The notes below the pieces were generated by a model. It was not told the DNA's origin and did no database searches. It was given only the letters and a program-made list of their open reading frames with translations. Both the position numbers and the translations under genes were made by a program. 64,000 bases of DNA, taken from assembly GCF_048261205.1 (NCBI RefSeq), contig NZ_JBLXGF010000007.1; one strand, given 5' to 3'. This document shows, piece by piece, positions 51,012 to 59,677 of the stretch; positions within the stretch are counted from its first letter, which is position 1; every line of letters starts with the position of its first letter. Source of the DNA: Hoeflea sp048261205 (GTDB lineage: Bacteria; Pseudomonadota; Alphaproteobacteria; Rhizobiales; Rhizobiaceae).

Positions 51012-53078
51012 ATGGTACAAGTCAATGATCCGTTGTTGCAGCCCTATCAGCTCAAACATCTGACGCTGAAAAACCGCATCATGACCACCAGCCATGAACC
51101 GGCCTATCCGGAAGACGGCATGCCCAAGCACCGCTACCGCGCCTATCACGTCGAGCGGGCGAAGGCCGGGATTGCGATGACCATGACCGCAGGCTCCGCA
51201 GCTGTCTCGAAAGACAGCCCGCCGGTGTTCAACAATGTGCTGGCCTACAAGGATGAAGTGGTGGGCTGGATGAGACAACTCACCGACGAATGCCACGATT
51301 ATGGCTGTGCCGTCATGATCCAGCTCACCCATCTGGGTCGCCGCACCCACTGGAACAAGGGCGATTGGCTGCCGGCACTCTCGACCAGCCACCAGCGCGA
51401 ACCGGCGCACCGCGCATTTCCCAAGAAAATGGAAGACTGGGACATTGCCCGGGTGATCACGGACTATGCCGATGCCGCCGAGCGGATGGCCGAAGCCGGC
51501 CTCGATGGTGTGGAACTTGAATGCTACGGCCACCTCATGGACCAGTTCATGTCGCCGCTGACCAATGAGCTCGATGCTCCTTACGGCGGCAGCCTCGAGA
51601 ACCGCGCCCGCTTCGCGCTTGAAGTTGTTGCGGCAATCAAGGCGCGGGTGGGTGACAAGTTGCTGGTCGGGGTGCGCTATACCGCGGACGAGACCGCCGC
51701 AGGCGGCATTACCGAAGACGAAGGCGTTGCCATCGGCCATATGTTCAAGGCTTCCGGGCATGTCGACTTTCTCAACGTCATTCGCGGCCAGATCCATACC
51801 GATCCGGCAATGACCGACGTCATCCCGGTGCAGGGCATGAAATCCGCGCCGCATCTCGATTTTGCCGGCCGCATTCGCGCCGAGGTCGGTATGCCGACCT
51901 TTCATGCGGCTCGCATCCCCGATGTTGCCACCGCGCGGCATGCCATCGCCGATGGCAAGCTCGACATGGTCGGCATGACCCGGGCGCACATGGCTGATCC
52001 GCATCTGGTCAAGAAGATCATGGAGGGCCGTGAGCATGATATCCGCCCCTGCGTCGGCGCCACCTATTGCCTCGACCGGATTTACCAGGCGGGCGACGCG
52101 CTGTGCATTCACAATCCCGCAACCGGCCGCGAGCTCACCATGCCGCACACAATTGAGCTGGCGGCTGTGAAAAAACGCGTGGTCATCATCGGGGCGGGCC
52201 CTGCAGGACTTGAGGCTGCGCGCGTCGCCGCTGAACGCGGCCACCAGGTTACGGTGTTTGAGGCGCAACCGGATCCCGGCGGGCAGATCAGGCTCACCGC
52301 GCAAAACAAGCGCCGCAAGGAGATGATCGGTATCATCGAATGGCGCATGGCCCAATGCGCCGCCCGCGACGTTGAATTCCGCTTCAACAGTTGGGCTGAA
52401 GCCGATGACGTCATCGCTGAAAACCCGGATGTCGTGATCATCGCCACCGGCGGTCTGCCGCACACGGATGTGCTTGAAGCGGGCAATGATCTTGTGGTCT
52501 CAAGCTGGGATCTGATTTCCGGTGATGTGAAACCGGGAAAATCGGTGCTGATCTATGATGACGCGGGTGACCATGCCGGGCTGCAGGCAGCGGAAGTGGC
52601 AGCGATGGCAGGGGCCTCGGTCGAGATCATGACGCCTGACCGCAGTTTCGCGCCCGACGTGATGGCGATGAACCTGGTGCCCTATATGCGCTCGCTGCAG
52701 GACAAGGATGTCACCTTCACCGTGACCTACCGGCTGACCTCGGTCGAGCGTGACGGCAATCGCCTCAAGGCCACCATTGGCAGTGATTACATGCCGCTCG
52801 CCAAGGAGCGTCACTACGACCAGGTGGTGATCAACCACGGCACGCTGCCCTTGGAAGAGCTCTATTTCGACCTCAAGCCCCTGTCGAGCAATTTGGGGCA
52901 GGTCGATTACGAGGCATTTATCTCCGGTAAACCGCAAATCCTGAATGGCGGTCCGGCGCCGCTGTCCGAAGAGCGATGTTCAGGCGGTTTCCAGCTATTC
53001 CGCATCGGCGACGCGGTGGCGGCAAGGAATACCCATGCTGCGATCTATGATGCCTTGAGGCTGATGAAGGACATATAA
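51012..53078 (+). CDS. TMADH/DgcA-like demethylase (FMN-FAD oxidoreductase)
   Basis: A 688-residue protein of the old yellow enzyme plus FAD/NAD type (2,4-dienoyl-CoA reductase/trimethylamine dehydrogenase family). The TIM barrel covers about 1-340 (KNRIMTTSHEP, GVELECYGHLMDQFMSP, ENRARFALEVV); the cysteine cluster is Cys347, Cys353 and Cys365, with Ala350 where TMADH has its second ligand; the FAD domain starts VVIIGAGPAGLEAARVA at about 388. DgcA, stachydrine and N-methylproline demethylases share this plan. With the MttB-family gene it suggests use of dimethylglycine, N-methylproline or another methylated amine. GAGGAG precedes ATG 51012. Confidence 0.87.
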   Translation: MVQVNDPLLQPYQLKHLTLKNRIMTTSHEPAYPEDGMPKHRYRAYHVERAKAGIAMTMTAGSAAVSKDSPPVFNNVLAYKDEVVGWMRQLTDECHDYGCAVMIQLTHLGRRTHWNKGDWLPALSTSHQREPAHRAFPKKMEDWDIARVITDYADAAERMAEAGLDGVELECYGHLMDQFMSPLTNELDAPYGGSLENRARFALEVVAAIKARVGDKLLVGVRYTADETAAGGITEDEGVAIGHMFKASGHVDFLNVIRGQIHTDPAMTDVIPVQGMKSAPHLDFAGRIRAEVGMPTFHAARIPDVATARHAIADGKLDMVGMTRAHMADPHLVKKIMEGREHDIRPCVGATYCLDRIYQAGDALCIHNPATGRELTMPHTIELAAVKKRVVIIGAGPAGLEAARVAAERGHQVTVFEAQPDPGGQIRLTAQNKRRKEMIGIIEWRMAQCAARDVEFRFNSWAEADDVIAENPDVVIIATGGLPHTDVLEAGNDLVVSSWDLISGDVKPGKSVLIYDDAGDHAGLQAAEVAAMAGASVEIMTPDRSFAPDVMAMNLVPYMRSLQDKDVTFTVTYRLTSVERDGNRLKATIGSDYMPLAKERHYDQVVINHGTLPLEELYFDLKPLSSNLGQVDYEAFISGKPQILNGGPAPLSEERCSGGFQLFRIGDAVAARNTHAAIYDALRLMKDI

Positions 53079-53275
53079 TCCACGGCAGATTATCTGTTGG
53101 CCATCAAGTCTAAGCGCCGGAAAACGGCATGCAGCCGGTCAAAATCATAGGAGCCGCGTTTGGGTTCCAACTGTGCCCAGGCAAATCTGCCAGTGCAGTC
53201 ATGAGTGAGCCCCGGATTTGCCGTCAGCGCAAGGCCTCTGCTCCCTGCGCCTCATCTGATAAAAATCGTATCCGG

Positions 53276-54166
53276 TTAGAGGAGGTAATCCGGCTCGAAC
53301 CGGCCCTTGACCGGGTGGTCGAGCAGGAACGTGCAGCCGGCGCCGGGATCAGCCGCGAGCTCATCTTCAGACAGGCCTTCGCGGGCCGATGTCACGATCA
53401 GCCGGTCGGCGTTTTCTCCGACAAAGGCGGGACAGGTGGTCTTGCCAGCCGGCACTTTCAGCGTTTTCAGCCGTGTGCCATCCGGCGCGTAGACGTCGAC
53501 GCAGCCTCCACCCCAGCGGGCGTTCCAGATGCCGCCGTCCAGATCACACACAGCGCCGTCGAGCCCGCCAACGTCACTACTGTGATCATGCAAGACTTCC
53601 GGCGAGCCGGTTGGCAGTCCCGTCGCAGGATCAGTCGCCACCCGCATCAGCTTTGCTGTTGCTGTATCTGTAAAATAGGCGATCGCCCCATCCGGGGAAA
53701 AGCAGATCCCGTTGGGAATGGTGATGTTGGGGAAAAGAACCGTGACCACGCCACGCGCCACATGATAAATCGCCCCGGCGCCTTTCTCGGCATTCTTGCC
53801 CATGGTTCCGATCCACAGCGCACCGCTCGGGTGGACGCGCCCGTCATTGGAGCGGGTCACATCATTGTCCGCCTCGAGCGGCGTGACCAGTTCCAGCTCG
53901 CCAGTGAAAACATGCCGGATATGCAGGCCTGCTTCGGTGGCGACCATTTGCCGTTTGTCGTCAATCCGGGCCAGAACGCTGCCCATCACCGGCAGATCAT
54001 GAACCGTGGCCGTGTCGGAGGCAAGGTGGTACTCAATCAGCTTCCGTCCGACGATGTCGAACCACCAGGCCGTCCCGGTATGCGGATCATAGGTAGGCCC
54101 TTCGCCGAGCATGCTCGCGGGCGCGTCGAGTTTCCGGCCGGAAAATGCAAACATCTCGCTGCTCAT
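53276..54166 (-). CDS. SMP-30/gluconolactonase-family lactonase
   Basis: A 296-residue six-bladed beta-propeller of the SMP-30 family. The metal ligands are in LGEGPTYDPHTGTAWWFDI (Glu), NITIPNGICFSPDG (Asn) and GGLDGAVCDLDGGIWNARWGG (Asp). Such enzymes hydrolyse aldono-lactones in the cytoplasm. It overlaps the aldolase gene by four bases and is the last gene of the operon. In this context the substrate is probably a galactono- or similar sugar lactone. Confidence 0.88.
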   Translation of the reverse strand: MSSEMFAFSGRKLDAPASMLGEGPTYDPHTGTAWWFDIVGRKLIEYHLASDTATVHDLPVMGSVLARIDDKRQMVATEAGLHIRHVFTGELELVTPLEADNDVTRSNDGRVHPSGALWIGTMGKNAEKGAGAIYHVARGVVTVLFPNITIPNGICFSPDGAIAYFTDTATAKLMRVATDPATGLPTGSPEVLHDHSSDVGGLDGAVCDLDGGIWNARWGGGCVDVYAPDGTRLKTLKVPAGKTTCPAFVGENADRLIVTSAREGLSEDELAADPGAGCTFLLDHPVKGRFEPDYLL

Positions 54167-54801
54167 AGCCCGTCCTCGCTCAGCGCATCGAAGGCTGCAA
54201 TGGCGGCAGAGCCGCGGAGCGCAACTTCGTCCGCCGTCATGCCAGCCTTGTAGAGGCTGGAACCGAGCCCGAAGATGCGGATGCCGATTTTAGCGTAGGC
54301 GGCGAAATCTTCGTTTGCAACACCGCCGACCGCGCCCACCGGAACATCCTTGGGCAGGATCGCCTGGATGGCGTTGATGCCTGCAGGTCCAAGCACGCTG
54401 GCTGGAAAAAACTTCAGCGCCGACGCCCCTGCCGCACAGGCTGCCAGCGCCTCGGTCGGGGTGAACACGCCCGGCATCGTCACCATTCCGTGCGAAGCAG
54501 CCTGGGCGATGACCTCGCGTTCGACATTGGGGCTGACCATCAGCCGGCCGCCGACGCTGTCGAGTCTGTCGACGTCTTCCACGCTCAACACGGTCCCGGC
54601 ACCAATAAGCACGTTTTTGGGTGCGCGCTTCGCGGCAATCTCGATCGAGCGGAACGGATCAGGCGAATTGAGCGGGATCTCGATTGCCGTAAACCCGGCC
54701 TCGATCAGGGCATCAATGATCTCGGCGGTTTCTTCAGGTTTGATGCCGCGCAGGATCGCCACAAGGCTGCGCTTCATCGCTGGAAATTTGATCCGTATCA
54801 T
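54163..54801 (-). CDS. dgoA: 2-dehydro-3-deoxy-6-phosphogalactonate aldolase
   Basis: A 212-residue class I KDPG/KDPGal aldolase. The motif GFTAIEIPLNSPDPF is at the N-terminus, LIGAGTVLSVEDVDRL around residues 63-78, the Schiff-base lysine in ALKFFPASVLGP and VPVGAVGGVANEDF at the phosphate site. IEIPLNSP with LKFFPAS is the DgoA rather than the Eda pattern. It splits KDPGal into pyruvate and glyceraldehyde 3-phosphate. It overlaps dgoK and the lactonase gene by four bases each. Confidence 0.88.
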   Translation of the reverse strand: MIRIKFPAMKRSLVAILRGIKPEETAEIIDALIEAGFTAIEIPLNSPDPFRSIEIAAKRAPKNVLIGAGTVLSVEDVDRLDSVGGRLMVSPNVEREVIAQAASHGMVTMPGVFTPTEALAACAAGASALKFFPASVLGPAGINAIQAILPKDVPVGAVGGVANEDFAAYAKIGIRIFGLGSSLYKAGMTADEVALRGSAAIAAFDALSEDGL

Positions 54802-55730
54802 GGGTACTTCTTATCTTTGCTGGTGTTGGAAAAACGCTGCCAGGATTCCATAAGGCCGCGCCGAACGGCCACATCGGCATCAATGTCGCGCACCTTGACC
54901 CCGCAGGCCAGTAGTGCGGCATGATAAAGCCGCTGCAGGGCGCCGCTCGAAACAAGGCCGATCTGCTCGCCGCCACGTATACCGGCGCCGGCAAATTCCG
55001 CGCCGATCAGCAGACCGGAGAGCCGGGCGCGATTTTCTTCCTCGGCGTGATTATGCAGCAATTGCCCGGCGCGGATCGAAAAAAGCTGATGCGTGATTCT
55101 CTCAGGCCGTGCCCAGCCGTCACGAATGCCGGTGAGAAAGGCCGGGTCGTTGGCGTCCACCTTTGCCTCGCCACCGGTGGAATGCACCAGAATGGTCTTG
55201 GTGCTCAGTACGGAGAACAGCTCGCCGGTCATAAAGGTCTCGAATCCGGTCACGCTGGCACCGTTCATGCTGACCCATTTCGAATGGGTGCCGGGCATGC
55301 AGTAGCGTTCGCCGCCGGGCATTTCCAGATAGGCCCCAAGCAGCTGTGTTTCCTCGCCGCGCATCACGTCGGGCTCGCTTTCTGAGCGCACGGCAAGCCC
55401 GGGGATGATGATGGTCCGGCGTGCGGTACCCGGCACAATCGTGGCGCTCTCGCCGAGGGTTGTGACATCGGCCGGGGTGTCGATATATCCCGCTTCCACC
55501 CAGCCTTGCCGCGCCCCGGCCATGCCGCAAATCACCACCGGCAGCGTGGCGGGTGCAGACAGCGCCTGCAGGTGGCCTTCCAGAACAGCTTCAAAACCGC
55601 GGTCTGCTACCTCGCTCATGCCCTCGTGACTGCGATGCTCGGCCAACACAGTTCCATCACGCGACATCAACCAGAGACGGAAGCTTGAGGTGCCCCAATC
55701 AACAGCAACGATGGCAGGAGATGTGCTCAC
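54798..55730 (-). CDS. dgoK: 2-dehydro-3-deoxygalactonokinase
   Basis: A 310-residue sugar kinase with the DgoK N-terminus AIVAVDWGTSSFRLWL, GMAGARQGWVEAGYIDTPAD and YCMPGTHSKWVSM, then FMTGELFSVLS. It phosphorylates 2-keto-3-deoxygalactonate for the DgoA aldolase. The start is a GTG at 55730, overlapping the SDR stop as GTGA, with GGAGG 7 bases upstream; readings up to 55802 lack the conserved beginning. Confidence 0.9.
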   Translation of the reverse strand: MSTSPAIVAVDWGTSSFRLWLMSRDGTVLAEHRSHEGMSEVADRGFEAVLEGHLQALSAPATLPVVICGMAGARQGWVEAGYIDTPADVTTLGESATIVPGTARRTIIIPGLAVRSESEPDVMRGEETQLLGAYLEMPGGERYCMPGTHSKWVSMNGASVTGFETFMTGELFSVLSTKTILVHSTGGEAKVDANDPAFLTGIRDGWARPERITHQLFSIRAGQLLHNHAEEENRARLSGLLIGAEFAGAGIRGGEQIGLVSSGALQRLYHAALLACGVKVRDIDADVAVRRGLMESWQRFSNTSKDKKYP

Positions 55731-56497
55731 AGCATGCCTCCATCGGCAATCAGAACCTGTGCGGTGATCATCGCAGATGCCTTGGAGGCCAGGAACAGGC
55801 ATGGCCCGACCATGTCCTCGGGTTCAATCGGTCGCTTCAGGCATTGACGGTCGACCATTGCCGCAAGCCCTTCCTCGGTAACCCAGAGCTGCTTCTGCCG
55901 CTCCGTCATCACCCAGCCTGGGGCAATGGCATTCACCCGGATTCCTTCAGGACCAAGCCGTCCTGCAAGCCCTTTGGTCAGGCCGACGATGCCGGCCTTG
56001 GCCGCTGTATAGGACGGCATCGCGCCGATATTGAGCATGTAGGATGTCGAGGTGAAATTGACAATCGCGCCGCCGCCGGCCGCGATCATTCCGGGGGCAA
56101 CGGCTTGCGCGGTAAACGCCACCGGCCTGAGATTGATCGCCTGGTTGGCGTCCCAGTACTCACCACTCATCTCCAGAAGTTCATGCCGGTCATCGAATGC
56201 TGCATTGTTGACCAGCACTGTGGCGGCGCCATGCGCGCTTTCTGCACGCGCGACGGCCTGTTTGATGGCGCCGAGATCTGTCAGATCCGCGTGAATGAAC
56301 AACGGCGCGTGCCTGCTGCCTGTTGCAAGCCGTTCGGCGAGCTCCTGGCTTGGTGCATCGGCGATATCGATGAACGCGACCTTGGCGCCCTGGCCTGCAA
56401 ACCCTTCGGTCAGAGCAGCACCGATACCAGTGCCGCCGCCGGTGATAAGCACCACCGCATCCATCAGGTCGGGAAATGCTGCTGTCTGATCGCTCAT
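55727..56497 (-). CDS. SDR-family sugar dehydrogenase
   Basis: A 256-residue short-chain dehydrogenase: TGGGTGIGAAL at residues 19-29, VLVNNAAFDD near 93-102, SYTAAKAGIVGL near 161 with the catalytic Tyr and Lys, and a C-terminal IADGGML. It is first in the operon with dgoK, dgoA and the lactonase gene, so a galactose (or related sugar) 1-dehydrogenase role is likely. AAAGGA lies 6 bases before ATG 56497; the frame to 56557 is less likely. Confidence 0.82.
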   Translation of the reverse strand: MSDQTAAFPDLMDAVVLITGGGTGIGAALTEGFAGQGAKVAFIDIADAPSQELAERLATGSRHAPLFIHADLTDLGAIKQAVARAESAHGAATVLVNNAAFDDRHELLEMSGEYWDANQAINLRPVAFTAQAVAPGMIAAGGGAIVNFTSTSYMLNIGAMPSYTAAKAGIVGLTKGLAGRLGPEGIRVNAIAPGWVMTERQKQLWVTEEGLAAMVDRQCLKRPIEPEDMVGPCLFLASKASAMITAQVLIADGGML

Positions 56498-56949
56498 CAA
56501 TTGTCCTTTGCTGCGACTCTTCGCCTTCAATAACCGTAATGGAAGCTGGAACGGCATTGGGCAAGCAAAAGCCGTGCTTCATAAAAATGCGTCCGGCAGT
56601 CCCGGGGTCAAGTCCCGCCGCACGCAGTGGCCGCCGGAAACTCTGTGATGGAGTACCCGCCGGTTCTGCAAACAGGATAGACCTGTACGCTTGCGGATCA
56701 ACTGTCATATCGGCAAACACCCCGACGTCATCGCTTTCAGCCGGTGCATACACTGGAGAAAAAGAAAGTCCCGGAAATCCTTACTCCATCCGGCAACGGT
56801 TCTGAGTGTCTGGAATTGCTCAGATGTCAAATCGCGCAGCTCTGTTTCGAAGCCCGTGTGGCGCAGGGCTGCCAACATCTCTTGCCTCATAATGACCAGG
56901 CTCCGGACGCGTACGCATCCGGTCTTTGGTCGTATGAACTTGCAGTGCC
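56498..56949. other. Intergenic region with possible small ORF
   Basis: These 452 bases must include the promoter of the sugar acid operon. A 61-codon minus-strand frame at 56705-56890 (TELRDLTSEQFQTLRTVAGW) has GGAG about 10 bases before its ATG and could be a small gene, but I recognise nothing in it. A CCCGGGGTCAAGTCCCG sequence near 56606 resembles a short palindromic intergenic repeat. Confidence 0.35.
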
Positions 56950-58578
56950 TCAGGTGGTCGGGAACTGATAATCCTTGAGTGTCTGGCGCAAGGTGGTTTT
57001 CTGGATCTTGCCTGTTGCCGTGTGCGGTATCTCGTCAATGAACAGCACATCGTCCGGCATCCACCATTTGGCAATCTTGCCTTCCAGGAAGTCGAGGATG
57101 GACTGCTTGTCCGGTGTCCGGCCTTCCTTGACCACGATCACCAGCAGCGGCCGCTCGTCCCATTTCGGATGTGCGACGCCGATCACGGCGGCTTCGGCAA
57201 CGTCGGGATGGCCGACCGCCAGATTCTCGATCTCGATCGAGGAAATCCATTCGCCGCCGGACTTGATCACGTCCTTGGCCCGGTCGGTGATCTGCATGTA
57301 GCCGTAAGGATCGATATGCGCGACATCGCCGGTATCAAACCAGCCGTCTGCATCGAATTGCTCGGCGCCACGGTCCTTGTAATATGACGACGAAACTGCC
57401 GGACCCCGAACCTTGAGCCGGCCGAAGGTTTTGGCATCCCAGGGCAACTCGTTGTTCTCGTCGTCCGTGATCTTCATCTCAACCGTGAATGGCGGATGTC
57501 CCTGCTTGGCCTGAAGGTCAAGTTTCTCCTGTCCCTGAAGATGGCTGTATTCCGGTTTGATGGAGCACAGGGTTCCCAGCGGACTCATTTCGGTCATGCC
57601 CCAGGCGTGAATGACATCAACACCGTAATCGTCCTGGAAGGCCTTGGTGATCGCCGGCGGACAGGCTGAGCCGCCGATCACCACACGCGAAAGGTCGGGC
57701 AGCTTACCGCCGTGTTTTTCCATGTGCTGGAGCAGCATCAACCACACGGTCGGCACTGCCGCGGTGATCGTCACCTTCTCCTGCGTCAGGATTTCATAGA
57801 TCGAAGCGCCGTCCATTCCGGCGCCGGGCATGATCATTGCGCAGCCGGACATCGGACCGGAAAATGCGGTTGACCAGCCATTGGCATGAAACAGCGGAAC
57901 CACCGGCATCAGACGATCGCGTGATGCCAGACTAAGCATGTCGGGCTGAATCGCAGCCATGGCATGCAGTACATTGGAGCGGTGCGAATAGACGACACCC
58001 TTTGGATCGCCAGTGGTGCCCGATGTGTAACACATCCCGGCCGCGGTTCGTTCGTCAAATTCCGCCCAGACGAAATCGCCATCGGCCTCGGCGATGTAGC
58101 TCTCATAGGATACCGCGTTCGGGAGAGATGTTTCCGGCATGTGTGCATCGTCGGTGAGGATCACAATGCGCTCGAGGCTTGGCACTTTCGGTGCAATCAT
58201 TTCGGCCAGCTTGACGAATGTAAGATCGACAAACAGCATCTTGTCCTGGGCATCATTCATGATCCAGGCGATCTGGTCGGGAAACAGACGGGGATTGAGC
58301 GTGTGGTAAACTGCCCCGATTCCAAGAATGCCATACCAGGTTTCAAGGTGGCGCCATGTGTTCCAGGCCATTGTTGCGATGCGATCACCAACGTGGCAGC
58401 CATCCCGGTCCAGGCGCTGTGCGAGTTTGAGTGAGCGGGCGCGAATCTCTGCGTAGTTGGTCCGGTGGAATGATCCTTCGACAGAACGGGACACGACCTC
58501 TCGCTCGCCGTGATAGATTGCCGCATGATCAATGACCTTGTGGCACAGCAGCGGCCAGTCCTGCATCATTCCAAGCAT
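56950..58578 (-). CDS. Acyl-CoA ligase (3-(methylthio)propionyl-CoA ligase/fatty acid ligase type)
   Basis: A 542-residue ANL-superfamily ligase. The AMP-binding P-loop YTSGTTGDPKGVVYSHR is near residues 183-199, then HAWGMTEMSPLGT, the hinge ITDRAKDVIKSGGEWIS near 430 and the catalytic Lys in TATGKIQK. The N-terminus LGMMQDWPLLCHKVIDHAA and LNPRLFPDQIAWIMNDA resemble DmdB of DMSP degradation, but medium- and long-chain fatty acid ligases of the same clade look alike. AAGGGGG lies before the ATG. It is divergent from the luxR gene, 316 bases away. Confidence 0.82.
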   Translation of the reverse strand: MLGMMQDWPLLCHKVIDHAAIYHGEREVVSRSVEGSFHRTNYAEIRARSLKLAQRLDRDGCHVGDRIATMAWNTWRHLETWYGILGIGAVYHTLNPRLFPDQIAWIMNDAQDKMLFVDLTFVKLAEMIAPKVPSLERIVILTDDAHMPETSLPNAVSYESYIAEADGDFVWAEFDERTAAGMCYTSGTTGDPKGVVYSHRSNVLHAMAAIQPDMLSLASRDRLMPVVPLFHANGWSTAFSGPMSGCAMIMPGAGMDGASIYEILTQEKVTITAAVPTVWLMLLQHMEKHGGKLPDLSRVVIGGSACPPAITKAFQDDYGVDVIHAWGMTEMSPLGTLCSIKPEYSHLQGQEKLDLQAKQGHPPFTVEMKITDDENNELPWDAKTFGRLKVRGPAVSSSYYKDRGAEQFDADGWFDTGDVAHIDPYGYMQITDRAKDVIKSGGEWISSIEIENLAVGHPDVAEAAVIGVAHPKWDERPLLVIVVKEGRTPDKQSILDFLEGKIAKWWMPDDVLFIDEIPHTATGKIQKTTLRQTLKDYQFPTT

Positions 58579-58894
58579 ATGATCCCCCTTGATTTTATCC
58601 TCTTCCAGCTTCGGACAGTACCGCTACAGAGGGGGCGGAGACAACATTGGATTATCGCCAAATTGAGGTTTTGCATCTGTAAGAATTTAGTATAGTCTTA
58701 AATAAAGCATAGCCGAAACTTGATCCATGGAGTTTGGTTTCTGTTTTCGGGGTTGTTTCAAAGTGTGTTTGTTTGCGACGTGTTAAGGATTGGATTGGTG
58801 GTTTGACGTTCAGCGGTTTGATAAGCGGTCATCGATCCGAGTTAAATCCAGCGCCTTCGACAACGCGGAAACGCGCGGATTATCCGGTGCGCTC
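58579..58894. promoter_or_regulatory. Divergent promoter region (acyl-CoA ligase / luxR)
   Basis: This 316-base gap between two divergent genes is A+T-rich around 58670-58750. AAGGGGG near 58585 serves the ligase gene. The 58790-58894 part is open in the luxR frame but reads like leader. I could not place -35 and -10 boxes with confidence. Confidence 0.4.
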
Positions 58895-59629
58895 ATGAGT
58901 GTGCAGAGTCAGCAACAGCAAATACATCCAAACCTCTGTGAACAGATACAAAATTGTGAGACCCAGTTTGATGTTCTCAGATTGTTGCGTTCGCTCACAT
59001 CTGCCTTTGGCTACCAGTATTTTTTTGTCGCCAACGGAGCGACGCCTGAAGAAAAGTCTTTCTCGGAAGCTATTATCATCACTTCCGCACCCTCCGAGCT
59101 GGTTCAGAACCAGGAGGCAATGCAGCCTGTTTCAAGCAACCCGGTAATTGGTATTCTGGGGCAGACCGGCGCACCTTTCGAATTCCGGTTGGATGGCACG
59201 GCAGCGCCTGCACCAGCTGACTTCAGGTCCTTCCTAGAGGGCGTTTCCAGCGCCTTTGATCTTGATTGCTCGTTTGTTGTCCCTGTTCATCATCCCGATC
59301 ACGGCCAATCGGTGGTCTTCTTTGTTGGCAAGCGGGCTCCCATGAACATCAGTGAAACCGCTGAGCTGGCTCTGTATGCGCATCTGGTGCATCAGCGTTT
59401 GAGACAGGTTTCCGCAAGGCCTTCAAAACCGGATTCACCGCTGACCGAGCGGGAGCGTGAGTGTCTGATCTGGACCTCGGTGGGCAAGACATCGATCGAA
59501 ATTGCCCAAATCCTGAGCCTGTCCGAGCACACCGTCAATCACTACCTGAACAACGCCGCCCGGAAATTTGATGCGGTCAACCGCACGCAAGCCGTGGCGC
59601 ATGGCTTGCGTTTCGGCTTTATCGACTGA
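58895..59629 (+). CDS. LuxR-family transcriptional regulator (solo)
   Basis: A 244-residue LuxR-type regulator. Residues about 10-165 match the autoinducer-binding fold (LRLLRSLTSAFGYQYFFVA), but several AHL-pocket residues of TraR/LuxR (Trp57, Asp70, Trp85) are not recognisable; SSNPVIG stands where DPV is usual. The C-terminal HTH is complete: LTERERECLIWTSVGKTS, ILSLSEHTVNHYLNNAARKF. No luxI-type synthase is nearby. ATG 58895 is the first codon that fits the family; the frame upstream is probably leader. The ligand, if any, is unknown. Confidence 0.82.
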   Translation: MSVQSQQQQIHPNLCEQIQNCETQFDVLRLLRSLTSAFGYQYFFVANGATPEEKSFSEAIIITSAPSELVQNQEAMQPVSSNPVIGILGQTGAPFEFRLDGTAAPAPADFRSFLEGVSSAFDLDCSFVVPVHHPDHGQSVVFFVGKRAPMNISETAELALYAHLVHQRLRQVSARPSKPDSPLTERERECLIWTSVGKTSIEIAQILSLSEHTVNHYLNNAARKFDAVNRTQAVAHGLRFGFID

Positions 59630-59677
59630 TCAAGCTTCCGCTGGCACTGAAGGTCAACCAGGCAGCCGCCGGGCTAT

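Noticed and set aside
50931..52463. 510-codon frame opposite the demethylase gene
   Set aside because: It is explained by codon bias of the well-supported plus-strand gene.
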